64,000 nt of DNA from Varroa destructor (lineage: Eukaryota; Arthropoda; Arachnida; Mesostigmata; Varroidae), in assembly GCF_002443255.2 (NCBI RefSeq), contig NW_019211455.1, positions 7,287,959-7,351,958 on the forward strand, written 5' to 3'. Made by a program: the position numbers and the translations under genes. This document shows, piece after piece, positions 28,288 to 40,672 of this stretch. The notes beneath the pieces were generated by a model. The model was not told the DNA's origin, made no database searches, and saw only the letters and a list, made by a program, of their open reading frames with translations. Position 1 is the first letter of the stretch; every line of letters starts with the position of its first letter.

Positions 28288-28423
28288 TTACATATTGCAG
28301 TCCCAAGACGATCCGGTTTGCCATGAGTCAGACTTGGTCCTGCTGACAGGATTGACTCCAACTAGGAGTAGGCGGTAGTAAATACATTGAGGTTTACTTA
28401 TCTGTCGCCTGAGTGCCTGCTAG

Positions 28424-28678
28424 GGCCATCCTTCTTCGTTAAATGAACGTGCCTCTTTGGCCTCCGCAAGCAACGAGACAACTAGATGTAGGACGGAAGG
28501 GAAGAACAGACGAGGAGTGACGGCAGAACAGAGCCATCAGCAGATTTTTACCGAAAGCCACATACCAGCTGGAGAGTCAACAATGCCACAATTGACGTCG
28601 ACTGCCGCTGTCGATAGTGCCGAAGAAAGCGCTAGCAGACGGCCAAGGCAGAGGAACTCTAGTGTCCTTCGCCTTTAA
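28424..28678 (+). CDS. Candidate terminal exon encoding a disordered C-terminus
   Basis: I do not recognise this. A plausible acceptor (TGCCTGCTAG at 28414-28423) is followed in phase 0 by 84 sense codons and a TAA at 28676-28678. The translation is rich in Ser, Thr, Glu, Arg and Gln (for example SAEESASRRPRQRNSS) and ends VLRL. This is typical of a disordered, possibly phosphorylated tail. No partner exon with matching phase was identified upstream. GC content is elevated across 28400-28980, and further open frames continue on both strands, including a 74-codon minus frame around 28700-28910. The assignment of strand and frame is therefore uncertain. Confidence 0.2.
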   Translation, partial: GHPSSLNERASLASASNETTRCRTEGKNRRGVTAEQSHQQIFTESHIPAGESTMPQLTSTAAVDSAEESASRRPRQRNSSVLRL

Positions 28679-31097
28679 CTTTGTTTAACCTTGCCTATAC
28701 ACCTGACCAACTTGATTGCGCGCCAACCCACCCGCCCGAGGGGAATAGGCCTGCTCGCCTTGAGTTGAGTCAACGACACGGAGGACCCCTGCACTGGGGG
28801 CAGCTGGGCTGCAAGCCTGTAGCCTGTCATGCTTCGAGCGCATTAGGACATTTCGTTTCGGTGTTCCGAATACTATTTCATTCCTTGTATGAACCTACTG
28901 GGCGGGTTGAATGTTGTTCACCACGACCACGAGGACACCCGGTAACGGTTATCTTTCATGGGCCTACTATCGTGCTATAACCTAGCTGCTTTAGTTTTTT
29001 TAAGTTAGCTTTTTAAGTTACCTACTGAAATGCTCACTGTACGTTAGAACACAACATGGCTCCACATCAACGTCGTGCACTAGAAACTGAACCCAAAGAT
29101 GGTAGACTTATTAGTTTCGGGGTAGATTGGACAGTTTACATGACGATATAGATATGAAATACGGATGATTTCAGCAACACAAAAAGAACATTTTGCAACT
29201 CATTTAGCCAGACGAAAGAAATATTTGCGGTAGATAGATTGCGTCTATATAAGTAGATTTAGAAGCAAATATATTTCCCATGAAAAAGTTACCGGAATGT
29301 GTTGAGTAAGTGCTCTAGATATGCTTAGGCGTTTGCGGTGAGCTGAAACGAGGCAGCAGAACCTTTTCATTCGAGGCCAGTCCCACAGTCTTTTAACATT
29401 ATGTCTTTTTCATTGCTTCCGATTGATTCTAGGACCACAGATAAAAGTAATGGTCCAATTCAAATGTTAATGGCTCGCTTGGCATTTAGTGTGTCTACGG
29501 CTCAGTTTGTTATTTCATTCATTTTTAGTCTACTTATTGTGAAATAAGCTAGAGCAATGAACTTTAAGGAATTGAGGATATAAAGGTAAAGGACCAATGC
29601 TATGGGGATTAATTCAATGTAGAACACATATAGTGGCATCGAGCTTTATTTGATGCGCTGAATTCTAGCATCTTGGTCAAAAAGATTGCAACCAGTTATA
29701 CGTGGGAGATTGACATGCGTCAAGGGGACGCGTGGAGCTAGTGGAAGTAAATACCACTAAGTCCAATCTAGAGAGCTCCGAGCCCTTTAGAGGGAACTAA
29801 ATCATAATTTCATTGCTTATCAAGTTAGAAAGAGTGACGATTGCCCCCCTTAGACGTCAATATATGCCGAAGAATAACGATAAGCACAGTTGCTTATGCC
29901 GTCTATAATACCGCATGTGTGACAGCAACGTTATACATCGATTGTGTTACCTGGGCCAATTCTATATCATATTCAGAAACTTAAGAAAACCGCGCAACGC
30001 ACCATTGAGACTTTTTAGGAAATAGTAGATTTAGCATCTATTTTTTGCACGTACTTCTTTGGGTTACAATATTTGCTTGTATAAACGAACGTCAAGGGAC
30101 ACGTTTAGGACAAACGCGTTATTAAATTGCGCTTTCTGGTCATGTTCTTTTGGTAGGTTCTCTATTGGATTATTCATATTGCTTGATGGTGCAAAGGCTG
30201 GCGCACCTTATGTCCGTTCACAGGATCTGAATAGTCTGTAGTATATGTTGAACTCGCTGAAGTACCCTGCTCGGCCTGCCTGATTGGGTTGTTTCCTCCA
30301 TTAACCCTTATACGTTATCTAGCCGTGAAATAGCCTCACCGTACCCATGAAAGATAGGCTAAAATATTGAAGTTGTCTGAAAGAAATTTTCCGACGGCTA
30401 TGTAATAAAAAAACGCAACGTAAAAAGGAGGGTGATAGTAAAGTCCCTGCCACTGTATACGCTACCGAAATCGATTTTTTATTACACCTCAGAAGGCGTA
30501 CAAGCGTACAGACAGAAAAACGGTTAGAAACAAGTACCTTGTAGTCCTCTTGGAAACTATGTCGCTTGACAACAACAGCATCGCTATAATCCTGTTAAAA
30601 TGATCCAGATAGTGTTGTGCCGATTGAAGCTTTAGCTAATGATCAATAAGTAATTTGCCCGATTGATTACATAATAATGTTGCCATATGACTAACAAAAT
30701 AACGTAAGTTGATATAACCCACAATTAGAGTTTAGAAGTATCGTTACTCGTTTATGCGCGTACAATCACGTGCGGCAGAAAAATACGTGGCATATGCTTC
30801 GGTAGAACTGATCTATCATTTTTCTTCGAATAGCTAGCTCTTCGCTAGTGATTGTTAGCATGTCACTTATGTACACTGTACATTTCATCTGATACCTACA
30901 TATTAAAGAAAAGTTTGCCCAATATTTTTTGTGTTCTTGCAATCATCTGTGGAATAAAGTTTAGTTTACGAAACCCAAACGCTTGTTACGCGAACCTCAG
31001 GAACGTATCTGTCTTTTATCAAACATGTACATCTGCCATGTTTTATTTATTTATTTAATTCGACTCGAAAATTTTCGATGTACAGAACAATCAGGGG

Positions 31098-31139
31098 GCA
31101 AGAGAATCCCTCAACAAAATTGCTGAGGGATTCTCTTGC
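31098..31139. repeat. Perfect hairpin, 16-bp stem, 10-nt loop
   Basis: The left arm 31098-31113 (GCAAGAGAATCCCTCA) is exactly complementary to 31124-31139. The loop is 31114-31123. There is no internal mismatch. The stem is shorter than most microRNA precursors and the flanks do not extend the pairing except by G-T wobbles. Confidence 0.9.
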
Positions 31140-33042
31140 TTGAACGTCCTCATCTAGATTGGTTTTAGCGGCTTCAGACTATCATTCATATTTCCAAATG
31201 AGAAAGCCCTGCTATACCAAAACTTCGAAAATAATTGCAATACGGACGTAAAGGTTTAGGCTGATAAAATCATTTCCACGTGAATGGGGAACTAGATTCG
31301 AAAAATCGCTTCAATATTGAGGCACGTGGCTGTCTAGAAAGGAAACTTGCTGAAGCATCCAAGGAAAAACTGTTTAGGAACGAGGACAGACTGGCAGACA
31401 GAGAGACAGAACGGCAGGTGGATTAAAAAGGAAGGAGGTCTGCACTGCTGAAGCTATATCAGACTACTCTCTCTCTCTGACTTTTTGATATACTCTCAAA
31501 ACGGTAGACGGCTGTCATAATGATGAGCGCAATTAAGGCACTCTGATAAGGCGTCAAAGTTTGCTGCGTCATTTTTGCTTTCACAGCGGAACCTTCGCCA
31601 GTTCATCTGTTCCTCGCCGACGCTAAGAAATATATTCGCTACGCTGCTGTGCAGGCTAAAGGAAACATGACGTCACGGACTTGACAACAGCTGAAATCTG
31701 TTCCTGGGGGACCTAATGGTTGATTATTTTTTCGCGTCTGTTCGGCACTACCACTTTAGTGTTAAAATAATAATAACGATAAAGGTTTTAAAAAAAATAG
31801 AGAGATGGGGAAGCGTTCTTTTTAATCAGTCGTTCCTATCGCAAGAAAACGAACACTAATAATCAGCGCATCTAATCCGAGTCACCTATTTATCCCCGTT
31901 TGTACTGCAAACATATTTCGCATTGCAGGACTAAAGAGTACCCACCTGCCGAAGGTCTGCGCTCAGTTTAAGATTCAGAGGTTCCTGTTCTTTTGCTCTT
32001 AAAATAGGCGAGTACACTCGTCGAAAGCAGTTAACGCTAGGTCATCTTTACCATTAAAATATGCTTTATTTAGTCACAATTGGGGGCTTTCGACAAGCGA
32101 CGAATCCCCGCAAGTAATGACGAGTTGGATATTCGCAACACAGATCGCATGTCTAATACGATTGCAAACATTGCACGGTATATATCATCCTCCTAGGTAT
32201 AAATCGTGGACGAAGTACGAAAAAAGTTTTGTGTTTGATAAATATACCTGTAATTCGCCTAATATAAACACATAGATATGTGAATGTATCGAAGTCGGTA
32301 ATATGTGTAAAAAAAACCGCGTAACCAGCAAAGCTAACCATCAGCGCAGCTTAACTGTAAGCGAAAAAGTAATCCATATAGAAAATCATCTACGTAACTG
32401 GTTTCAGCATGTACGTATTTGCATAAGTAGCGGCAGTTCTTCTTCCCGACCTGTTATAGCCCACCGGTAGATGATCAGGCTCTCAGTAGCTATCGCAGTA
32501 ATGCAGTCTTCTACGAGAGCTTAATTATATGCGCAAACTACCTGTCCCACTGGCCATAAGAGCATTTATTTTACAGAAGGTCGGATGTGCCCTGATTGTT
32601 TTCTCCGTTAGTGGCACGTGCTGTACGTAGATAGTTCCGAGTCACCGAATCCGATAAAGATCTTGCTTTGCACCTCGTTCATAAAGCTATTATTATTATA
32701 AAATCGCTAGTGGTGAGGCCATAATATAGTCGTAGCTATACGCCATTTTTGTAATTTCAGCAAGTACAATGGTCTGTAATTAATCACTGGATTGCGCAAG
32801 ATAGCTTAAATGATGCAGTTTAAGTGTTTAAATGTCTCGTTATATCACCACATGAAATAGCATAAAATACTCATCTCTTGTCATATGCTTAAAGGGACGT
32901 ACTATAGTAAGATTTCCTTTTTGTTGCCTCTTAAGGAAAGCTTTACCGTTAATAGCACCGACTTTAGTCGATAGTACCACAAGGAAAACCATAACGGAAT
33001 TAGCATTTAGAGTCATCCTGCGTTCTTCTTCGTTTGTTTTAC

Positions 33043-33117
33043 TTCCTCCTCTTCCTCTTCCTCTTCTTCTTCCTCCTCCTCCTCCTCCTCCTCCTCCTCC
33101 TCCTCCTCTTCCTTCTT
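33043..33117. repeat. (TCC/TTC)n polypyrimidine tract
   Basis: About 75 bases made only of C and T on the plus strand, mainly TCC and TTC triplets. On the minus strand it would encode a run of glutamates, but the surrounding frame is not gene-like. Mirror-symmetric purine/pyrimidine tracts of this kind can form triplex DNA. Confidence 0.95.
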
Positions 33118-34817
33118 TCGAAGTCTGGCCGTAACCAGACGATGGAAGCTCTTAAGTAAAGCACCGCTTGACCCCATGTTTATCTCAAATACCACTTAGT
33201 AATATACTTTCAGAATTTTTGTTCTAAACGCTTAGCAGCATAGTTATGAGCGACTTATACGGCAATAGCACGATAAGTCATTCACATCAAGACCTATATA
33301 GAAACTGTTATATGCAGAAGAACGGTTTTGCAAAAATGCAGGACTGAACGCTAGAACAGCTAAACTTTTACGCCACCGAAACCAATTTTTTTTTTCCGGT
33401 TGGCATAATATAATTCGTATATATTAGTATTATAAATCTGTGAGCTAATCACATTTGTTAAAGCAGCAACGCTTTCGGTTGAAGAATAAATAAGTTATCG
33501 TAAATAACCTTATTGTCAATTAGAAAAATTAAATAAGCTCTTATCTGCTAAGAGACAGTGCTATTTGTTAGCAACTTCAGCTCGTCGTAAAAAGGTTCGA
33601 AACTGATACTGTGGTAGTTTTCCAGCATGTGCCAATCTAGAAGGCCTATAGAATATTCAATTTTGTTTCCCAATCAAATACAAGAGGATCCTGACTATGG
33701 ATGCTGCTATTAGTGTACATCCCCATCTGGTTCGCCGCGAAACAACCCTGAGGCTTTTATTTCTTGCATCATTTTTAAGTCAGATATTTTTTGACGTATC
33801 TTGGATGTTCTGCTATTCATGATAATCGTTTTCAACAACTTCAAAAAACTATTTCTCTCTAAATAAAAGCATAACGCTTACTTTAATAGGTTATCACGTT
33901 GTCGGTGTTCTTTGAAGCGTGTACGAGAAGCACGTTTCCGATATATTGCTGTTTTTACCATTGCTATAAAACGGCCAATTTTTTCAGGAATGGATTATTA
34001 TCTATCTTCTATAGATTTGATGAAGTTCCTAAAAACTAGCCTTATTTTTGTAACCGTAAGAACTTATTTATTAGACTGGTTCCAACTGAGAGAAGCCGCC
34101 TGTGCTTATACCATACAAACTGGTCAAACATATACGTTTGCATTCTAATGGAAATTTTGTGCGCTCGTTTACGTATTACGGCAGACGTCTTAGCGCGAAT
34201 AACGTTCGAGAATTAGCAAGCGTACTTAGAATTGTACTATTTGCTATTCTCTAGAATCTGTCGATAGTAAATATAATACGCAGATTCAATGCACTAAAAG
34301 TACAAGCTGACTTTTCCATTTACTGATTCGGGCTGCTTCAGGTATAAATGATGCATTTGAGCAATGTCTGTTATGTTTCTTTTGTATTGGGAACTTTTAA
34401 CACAATTAGGGGTACTTCACACAAACTCTTGTGCTCTAACTCTGATTTATGTGGGTGTTTGTATTTGTACGACAGATTTTACAAGATTGTTTGAAACACT
34501 TCGTCATAAACAAATGTGCGACAATGCAACGCTATCGAATCGAAAGCAAAAGGTCTGCGAAAACATATGCCAGCTAGCCTGTTTTTACCTACTCGTTCGC
34601 CTTGAACCTTACACGTTGTTTCTTGCAACTGGCTGCGTTTGCATTACACCTTAGGTTTTGTCTGCCTGAGTCAGTAACAATATTCTGTAGGGCTAAATCA
34701 TGGTACCGAAAGATTGCATTTCCGACACTGACTTTTTCATTAGTTTTTTTCGCTAAGAAAAATCCACTAAGACACATGGACTGTGTGTGAGATTGAAAAA
34801 ACGTGAGCGGTGTTCAC

Positions 34818-34861
34818 TAGGCAGTTGGGGTACCTTAACGCTGGGGTCTGGGTTTGAATCG
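34818..34861 (+). other. tRNA-like A-box/B-box pair, possible SINE or tRNA relic
   Basis: TAGGCAGTTGGGG resembles a Pol III A-box with one base missing. GGTTTGAATCG, about 20 bases downstream, matches the B-box consensus except at two positions. The segment does not fold into a tRNA cloverleaf: the T-stem does not pair. A tRNA-derived SINE head or decayed tRNA pseudogene is the best explanation. Downstream, CTTCAGGCT and AGCCTGAAG form a 9-bp inverted repeat. Confidence 0.25.
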
Positions 34862-36860
34862 CCTTGGCCCCCTGACGCAGCGTACACGGGGATCTTCAGG
34901 CTTCTCCATACAGTAAAAATCTAACTCAGCCTGAAGGAGCTTATTGTGTAGCTAAGAGTTATTTGCCAGACTGTCATGAACTTCACGCGCGTATTTGGAA
35001 ATATGTTAAAGGTAGGAAAGTGTGTTTCACATAAGTGCATAAGATCGTTATTGGAGATAAAATGAAAGACGCCGTATTACAATGAACAAAGAAAAGTGGT
35101 GAAGTTTCTGACAACTTTCTAAATCGACACGTATAACGATATGGTCAAAAATCTAGAGGCGGTGTTTTTCCGTGAAATTCTTAACCACGGAGAAACGATG
35201 AACGCGGACTTCAGTAAAAGCCGTAAAAAAAACGAGTAAAAAATGCACAAAATAAAGACTTTGGAAAAATAGAAAGCCGTACAAAACAATAGAGTTGTAT
35301 ATTAAGATTTTAGTTCATGTGGCTTCAGCCTTCCGGAAAATTCTGTCAAATCTTGCACGGAATTTCTCTTACGCAAGCTTCATATAGTCCAGACCGTGAT
35401 GTTTCATATTGCAATTGTTCGGATTATTGCAACAAGGCCCGGAGGATAAATTAATCACAATAAGAGGTAAAAGTACGAAAATGCGTCTATGAATGGATCT
35501 CCTCTATCGATCGGCTGTGTTTTCAGCTGGTATAAAAAGACGTTAGAAGAATCGGCAGTGCTTAAATAAAGCTGAAAATATTTTTCCCGGCTAATATATG
35601 CTATGGATTCACACATTCAAATTCATTTTATGTAGCCAAAGAGCTATGAGTGCCAATGACACCCTCATTTTAGCCGGCACCTAGATAGTCGACAGCTTTC
35701 TTAAATAGCCTTGTAGATTATCCACAGTATCTAACATTTGCGAGAAGGTTGCCACAACAGTTATCTAACTTCCATTATGTGAGATACACATAGTCAATTA
35801 GGCTCCAGTATGAATGATATATAAGCAATTACATCAGCCTGTATGAGGGTCGCCTTACGCCCGCCGTTCATACTGCACAGACGAAGTGACCGAGATCATT
35901 TTTTTTCACTTCCTTCAGCAATTTTTGTCTCTTAAGCTGTTATTTGCACGTACCTGCTCTCACAGAACCAAATTAGTGAACCTCATAGCATGTGGAGGTA
36001 CTTTTACATCGAATATCTTTAGGCAATGGATGCTAAAGTACCAAATTGAAAATAATCAGAGGGCCAAGAAACCGTTATCGTAGCCATCAGCGGCCTCGAC
36101 GTATATTCTAACGATTCCATTTTCTTATTACAACTACCGCTAGACGTGCGTAAGGGTCTCTACTCCCTCCCCGAGGCTTCCTATTATCCTACTGGCCTTA
36201 TTAAGGATCTTATGGCCGGGCATAAAATGCATCGCTGCACCTATGAACGTATTACAGCTCGTTGTATACGTTGCGCTTGCTAGATTTGCAAGAGCCAAGA
36301 GGCTACCATAAACCTAGATATAATTCGGCTTCTCCCTTCAAACATGCATACGTAAAGGAGATGTTTATAATAAGCAGAAATAACAACAAGGCCCCCAAGA
36401 TTTTTCGTGTTTCAGACACAAAAAAATCTTACTTTAACGCTTTGTCTCGATAGATTGTGACAACCGATAAAAAGAAAGGCAATAATTACGCTAAATATAA
36501 TTATGACAGCTTTATAGGTTCGATTGTAGTTTTATATTAACAATACTTTCAGTTTCCGAACATTTTACTATTTTTCTTAATAGTTTTTTTTTACTTAGAA
36601 TGCACGTGCATATTTGTTTGGAAATTGTTCTGCAGCTTTCAGGACATACAGGAAAAAAACGAAATTCGCAAATGCTCAGCTAGATAGAAGATTGAGCAGA
36701 AGGCAAAAAGTGCCGACGAAAAATACTTCGTTTGTAACGTAAAATCGTGACCAATTTTTAGCAACCTAATGTTTGCTCCTTTGTTGTTTTCTGTCTTTCT
36801 TTGCTATTTTATTGGATCCTGTTCGAAAAAAATAAAAAATATGGGAATTAAGGATGACAA

Positions 36861-36920
36861 CTGTCAGAACTTACCTTTGAAGACAGAGGGAGAAGAAGAT
36901 GGTCTATCTGTCAGAACTTA
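36861..36920. repeat. Direct repeat containing duplicated minus-strand splice donors
   Basis: CTGTCAGAACTTA occurs at 36861-36873 and 36908-36920, each followed within a few bases by CCTTT. Read on the minus strand, both copies include a donor-like GTAAGT or GTAAGC. Confidence 0.8.
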
Positions 36921-36931
36921 GCTTACCTTTA

Positions 36932-36995
36932 TTATTGAATTGTTTGCTTCAACATCTCTAGCGCTTCAAGCATCGTTTCATTCTCATCTTCTCCC
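36932..36995 (-). CDS. Candidate minus-strand terminal exon (acidic tail)
   Basis: On the minus strand, an acceptor CTATTTAG (ending at 36996) is followed by one base completing a split codon. Then come 20 codons, with a translation ending ETMLEALEMLKQTIQ, and a TAA at 36934-36932. The tail is acidic and helix-like. The phase fits the candidate exon at 37691-37779, where the junction codon becomes CGG (Arg). A donor GTAAGC lies eight bases downstream of the stop and a second within the repeat, so the 3' untranslated part may be spliced. I do not recognise the protein. Confidence 0.25.
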
Positions 36996-37690
36996 CTAAA
37001 TAGTGATCTAAAATACAGCAGCTTGTTACTACAATGCGCAACGACGAAAACGACTTGATCTCAAGGATCAACTACTAGTAATGGAGAAATCATTTGAAAC
37101 CTTTTAATAAACGGCATCTAATGACTTTATTGACATATGGGGGAAACGTATTCTCTTCAGGTTTATTGTGAACATTTCTGGCCGTTTAACTTAATCGGCA
37201 ATTTTTTTACCTACAATCGTTGCCCCGTGATAACCAAGCTACGTAACGCATACTATATAAACGTCGCTAGACGATTTGTATTGCGTTTATTTATTTTGTA
37301 TTATTATGGTATTAAAAGTATATTATTGTACTATAATAATGTATCTGCGTTACCGTTTACGACACTTTTACATAACGTCGTGTAGCGATTTCCTTTTTTG
37401 AAGTCATTGCTCTACGTCAGATCAACGTCTCGATCTTCTATATGTCTACAGAGATATATGGAGCCTCTTGACAGTATCTATAGAGATCTATGTCACCTTT
37501 TTTCTGTCGCTTTTTTCTTATTAGAAGAAGAAACAGCAATTGGGTTTTGGAGCAATTGGTTAACTATTTGGAGCTCTGTCTTCATTCTCCGGCGTTCATG
37601 AACCCATCATCCTTTTACTAATCATAGCAGTAGTTATCCGTCGCCGAAGATGGGTGCCTGGACTGCCTACAGTATGCACAGTAAGCTTAC

Positions 37691-37779
37691 CGAGCGGACG
37701 AGGTCCTTCGTAGTAAAACTTGCAGAAAGGCCGGAACCCCTGTAAACGCTGAAAGCACGAGGGTGGTGGCGGCCAGCTT
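37691..37779 (-). CDS. Candidate minus-strand exon upstream of 36932-36995
   Basis: On the minus strand, a good pyrimidine-rich acceptor (TGTTCTGCTCTCAG) and a GTAAGC donor bound 89 bases. All three frames are open. The frame that joins in phase to the exon at 36932-36995 reads as a hydrophobic segment (LVLSAFTGVPAFLQVLL) followed by RRTSSAR, like the end of a small single-pass membrane protein. Another frame gives FRPFCKFYYEGPRPL and would need a different partner. No first exon was found further upstream on this strand. Confidence 0.25.
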
Positions 37780-39672
37780 CTGAGAGCAGAACAGCAAAGT
37801 AACACCGCCCGTTGTTTCTCCTCGCCGTTTCCAGCCCCAAAGCTAAATATTCGTAGTCGAACGCAGTACTTGCACAGAGGGGGTAGCGGACTGGCGGTGA
37901 CTAACTGTTTTATGCTTTAAAAGACAGACGCTGGGGCTGCCTCATAGTTTATACTAAATCTGAACGATCCGCATATAGATATTACAACAAATGCACGCTT
38001 CACGTCAACACTGATCAGCTAATCCGACATTACGTTCAACGGACCTGTCTGTATATGTATGCTTCTTTTGTCTGAATGAAGACGTTTTTCTTTTACTTTA
38101 TGATTTCTGGCTCACATTTCGACTGATCTACATAGCGAAGCCACTGACTTCGTGCTATTCATGCTATTCATATGCTAGCCAATACTCTAACTATAATCGA
38201 AATGTAATTTTTAAAACGTGCTCTATATATGTATATAGCCAATAGCGTGTATATAGCCAAAGATTCCTACACGCAGTTTGGTAGCAGTGTGTTTTAAGCA
38301 CTCTAGCTCTTTGCAGTGCATAGATCTCCTTCCACAGGACATTGTAGCTTTGTAGAACCTAAGGCACTTTGAGATTTTGCCTGTGAACGAGGGTAGCTAA
38401 GCAACGCACACAGTAGTGCGCTGCTTGAGATTATAACGTCGTATACGGATACCTCTTAATCCTGTAGTTGGCCATTTATCTATCTAGCAAAGAGCACAAT
38501 ACTAATCAATATGTCTCAACTTTTGCCGAGTTGCATTGAGCCCTTTAAAGTGTAGATATACGTACGAAAACATGATGCGGTGCCTAGGATCATACGTTCC
38601 TTCTGTCTCAGTTGGGTAAGTATTTCGCCGGCTAGCCAGGCCAGTGAGGTAGCCAACTAAGGCAGTAATTGTCCTCACTCAAGTACTAGATCGAACAGTT
38701 ATGTTGTATATAAGCGTAGTATACATTTAATTCCTTTCATTTTTACAGAACAACATGTGACATTCAAATAGGACCAACAATAGTGCATCCCGTTCAGGTA
38801 CTAGTCGCATAACCGCCTAAACGGTACAACGTTTTTATTCGTAAGAAAATATGTTTCCATGAGAAGCCTATTAAATAAGATGATATTGGAGAACAATTAG
38901 TACTCTTGGAGTGATAACACGTCTTTTTGCAAGCATTATTAATAGAATAGCTGACAAGCTGACAACTGACAAACTGAAGACAGCTTCGCACGTATGTACT
39001 TTAAACGATCTCATCAATAAACTAGGATTTTTGATATCTACCCTTTTCTTTCAGACATTTTTTGTCGATAACAACAGCCGAAGACATACAGTTCTTCCTT
39101 TGACTTTAAGCGGATACGCTGTAGCGCATGGGCGATCGGAGGATAACCAGAGTGGCGAGATATTTCCCATATGCGTTACATAGCTAAAACTACAATAAAA
39201 ATGAGAAGTAACTTTTTATGTCGGATCAAGTTACCAGCTTCAAGCGCTTCAAGTCTCGGAACGGGTCACTGAAAGGCTTTGAGACCTTGTTAGGTAGCTC
39301 CTAGGGGACCGGAAAAGCTTTCTTGCTGAACTGTTTGTATTACGGTATGGTTATATTATGGCATGTAAAATCAATACAGATAGGATCTTTTGAGAGTGGC
39401 TGAAGTTAAGAAGTACATCTGACCTTTATATGATGTTGAAATTGTGTCGTTTTATTCTATTAATATATAATCAAAGCCTAAAAGCTCGCTTTGGATTCTG
39501 TATAGATAGCTTAGAACTTTCTGTTGTTTAGATATTCGCCTTTAATTATGGAAATGCAATTTTTTAAGTCGTATTTTTGGTTAGTCGTTTGATCTTGACT
39601 GTTGTGAGCAGTTGTCTAAGAATGGCCAACGTCTTCCTAATTTGTGACGTGTTCTTGTTGGTTTCGTTGCAG
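37780..39672. other. Stretch without a supported gene
   Basis: Mixed sequence. A direct repeat GTATATAGCCAA occurs at 38231-38242 and 38249-38260. No exon with convincing splice sites was seen. Confidence 0.4.
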
Positions 39673-39968
39673 AACTTCAGTTGACTCGCGTAACGGATAA
39701 GATAGTGAACGTCTTCAATCCGTTACGATCCTCCGACTCGAGATTATACCGTCGTACATATACCACTTGCCTATACCATAAGTACAATCCCGACAAACAA
39801 CGATCCAACATCCCAGTTGGAAGCAGACTATTCGACTTCACCGAGTATTCACCGACTAATAATTTTTTATTTAAGTTTTTACCAGCTTTGTTGAGCATCC
39901 GACGAATTTCAGGAGTATTTAGCCGCCCCATATACCTGGAATCGTCTACATCATGTAATATTCAATAA
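39673..39968 (+). CDS. Candidate terminal exon, or antisense 84-residue ORF
   Basis: A strong acceptor (a T/G-rich run ending TTTCGTTGCAG at 39672) is followed by two bases and then 97 sense codons ending in TAA at 39966-39968. The translation is basic and Tyr/Ser/Arg-rich (SSDSRLYRRTYTTCLYH). On the other strand, 39931 to 39677 is an ATG-initiated 84-codon frame beginning MGRLNTPEIRRMLNK, which is also protein-like. Only one, or neither, is likely to be real. I recognise neither. The position about 700 bases upstream of the PDZ-gene first exon makes a neighbouring gene end or an upstream exon possible, but no donor was found to join them. Confidence 0.2.
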
Positions 39969-40672
39969 TACCCGTCAGTGACCCGTCGGGGACACACGTT
40001 CGCTTCACAATCTGAATTTTTTAATACCAATTTTTGCTCCACGACCAAATTAGATGCTTAGCCAGTTTAGCATTCAGAATCTACCTGAAACATCCCATGA
40101 AGAACAGAGGACCTTAACGAGACCTCAGCAACCAATATAATAAAATAATAAATTGCAGAGTTCAAAACTCGCTCTTAAAGCTTTTCGCGTATGTGCGTTT
40201 TCGCAGCCGCGATTCGATCGCGTTGATTAAGCACTAATTGCGCTTCAGAAGACGGAAAGCGTATGGGGTCATGGATAACAAGAAGTTACGAGACCTATTT
40301 TCAACACAGTCACTAGAAAATCTTCAACCGGATATGGATAGACGACCATGCTAACTAGGAGCCACAGAAAGTTCAAATCGCTAAATTCCACAAATGAAGA
40401 CCACGACTTCGATGACTGCTTTTACATGTAATAGTACACAATAATAGAGTAACAGATGCGATAGAATGAAAACAGAAAAATATAAGATATTCACTTAATG
40501 ACGTGAATGAAAACGATACTCAACTAAAATAAAAGAAAAAAAGAAAAGTTGAAAGATCGGAGGTCGACGTTTAGATGACGACTAGGGTACGCTAGCGATA
40601 GTCATAGGTAAGCAAAAAGGAACCTACAAGTGAGCTTGCTCGTCCCTGTGACCCCGACAAATTGCTTCTGCG
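39969..40672. other. Region just upstream of the PDZ-gene start
   Basis: If the ATG at 40673 is the true start, this segment holds the 5' untranslated region and promoter. I see no clear TATA box or initiator, only AT-rich sequence with a purine-rich patch at 40525-40560. Confidence 0.35.

Larger units (their letters stand above)
22970..28423. other. Long stretch without a confident gene
   Basis: GC-richer blocks at 24330-24700 and 27040-28380 contain open frames on both strands. Examples are 24689-24898 plus, 27041-27364 minus, and 28085-28378 plus with one hydrophobic stretch. No recognised domain or phased splice chain was found. The higher GC suggests old coding or mobile-element DNA, but I cannot assign it. 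Confidence 0.35.
28679..36931. other. Long AT-rich stretch without a confident gene
   Basis: Contains a strong hairpin at 31098-31139, a polypyrimidine TCC tract at 33043-33117 and a tRNA-like promoter signature at 34818-34861, listed separately. The 96-codon ATG frame at 34364-34654 is hydrophobic and Cys-rich but has no other support. The rest shows nothing recognisable. Confidence 0.4.

Noticed and set aside
27409..28378. Hydrophobic open frames suggesting a membrane receptor
   Set aside because: Only one plausible membrane segment, no conserved motif and no phased splice sites. Frames of this length are expected by chance in this composition.
33013..33195. Minus-strand ORF with a long glutamate run
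   Set aside because: It is the translation of the TCC simple repeat. The flanking residues have no gene-like support.
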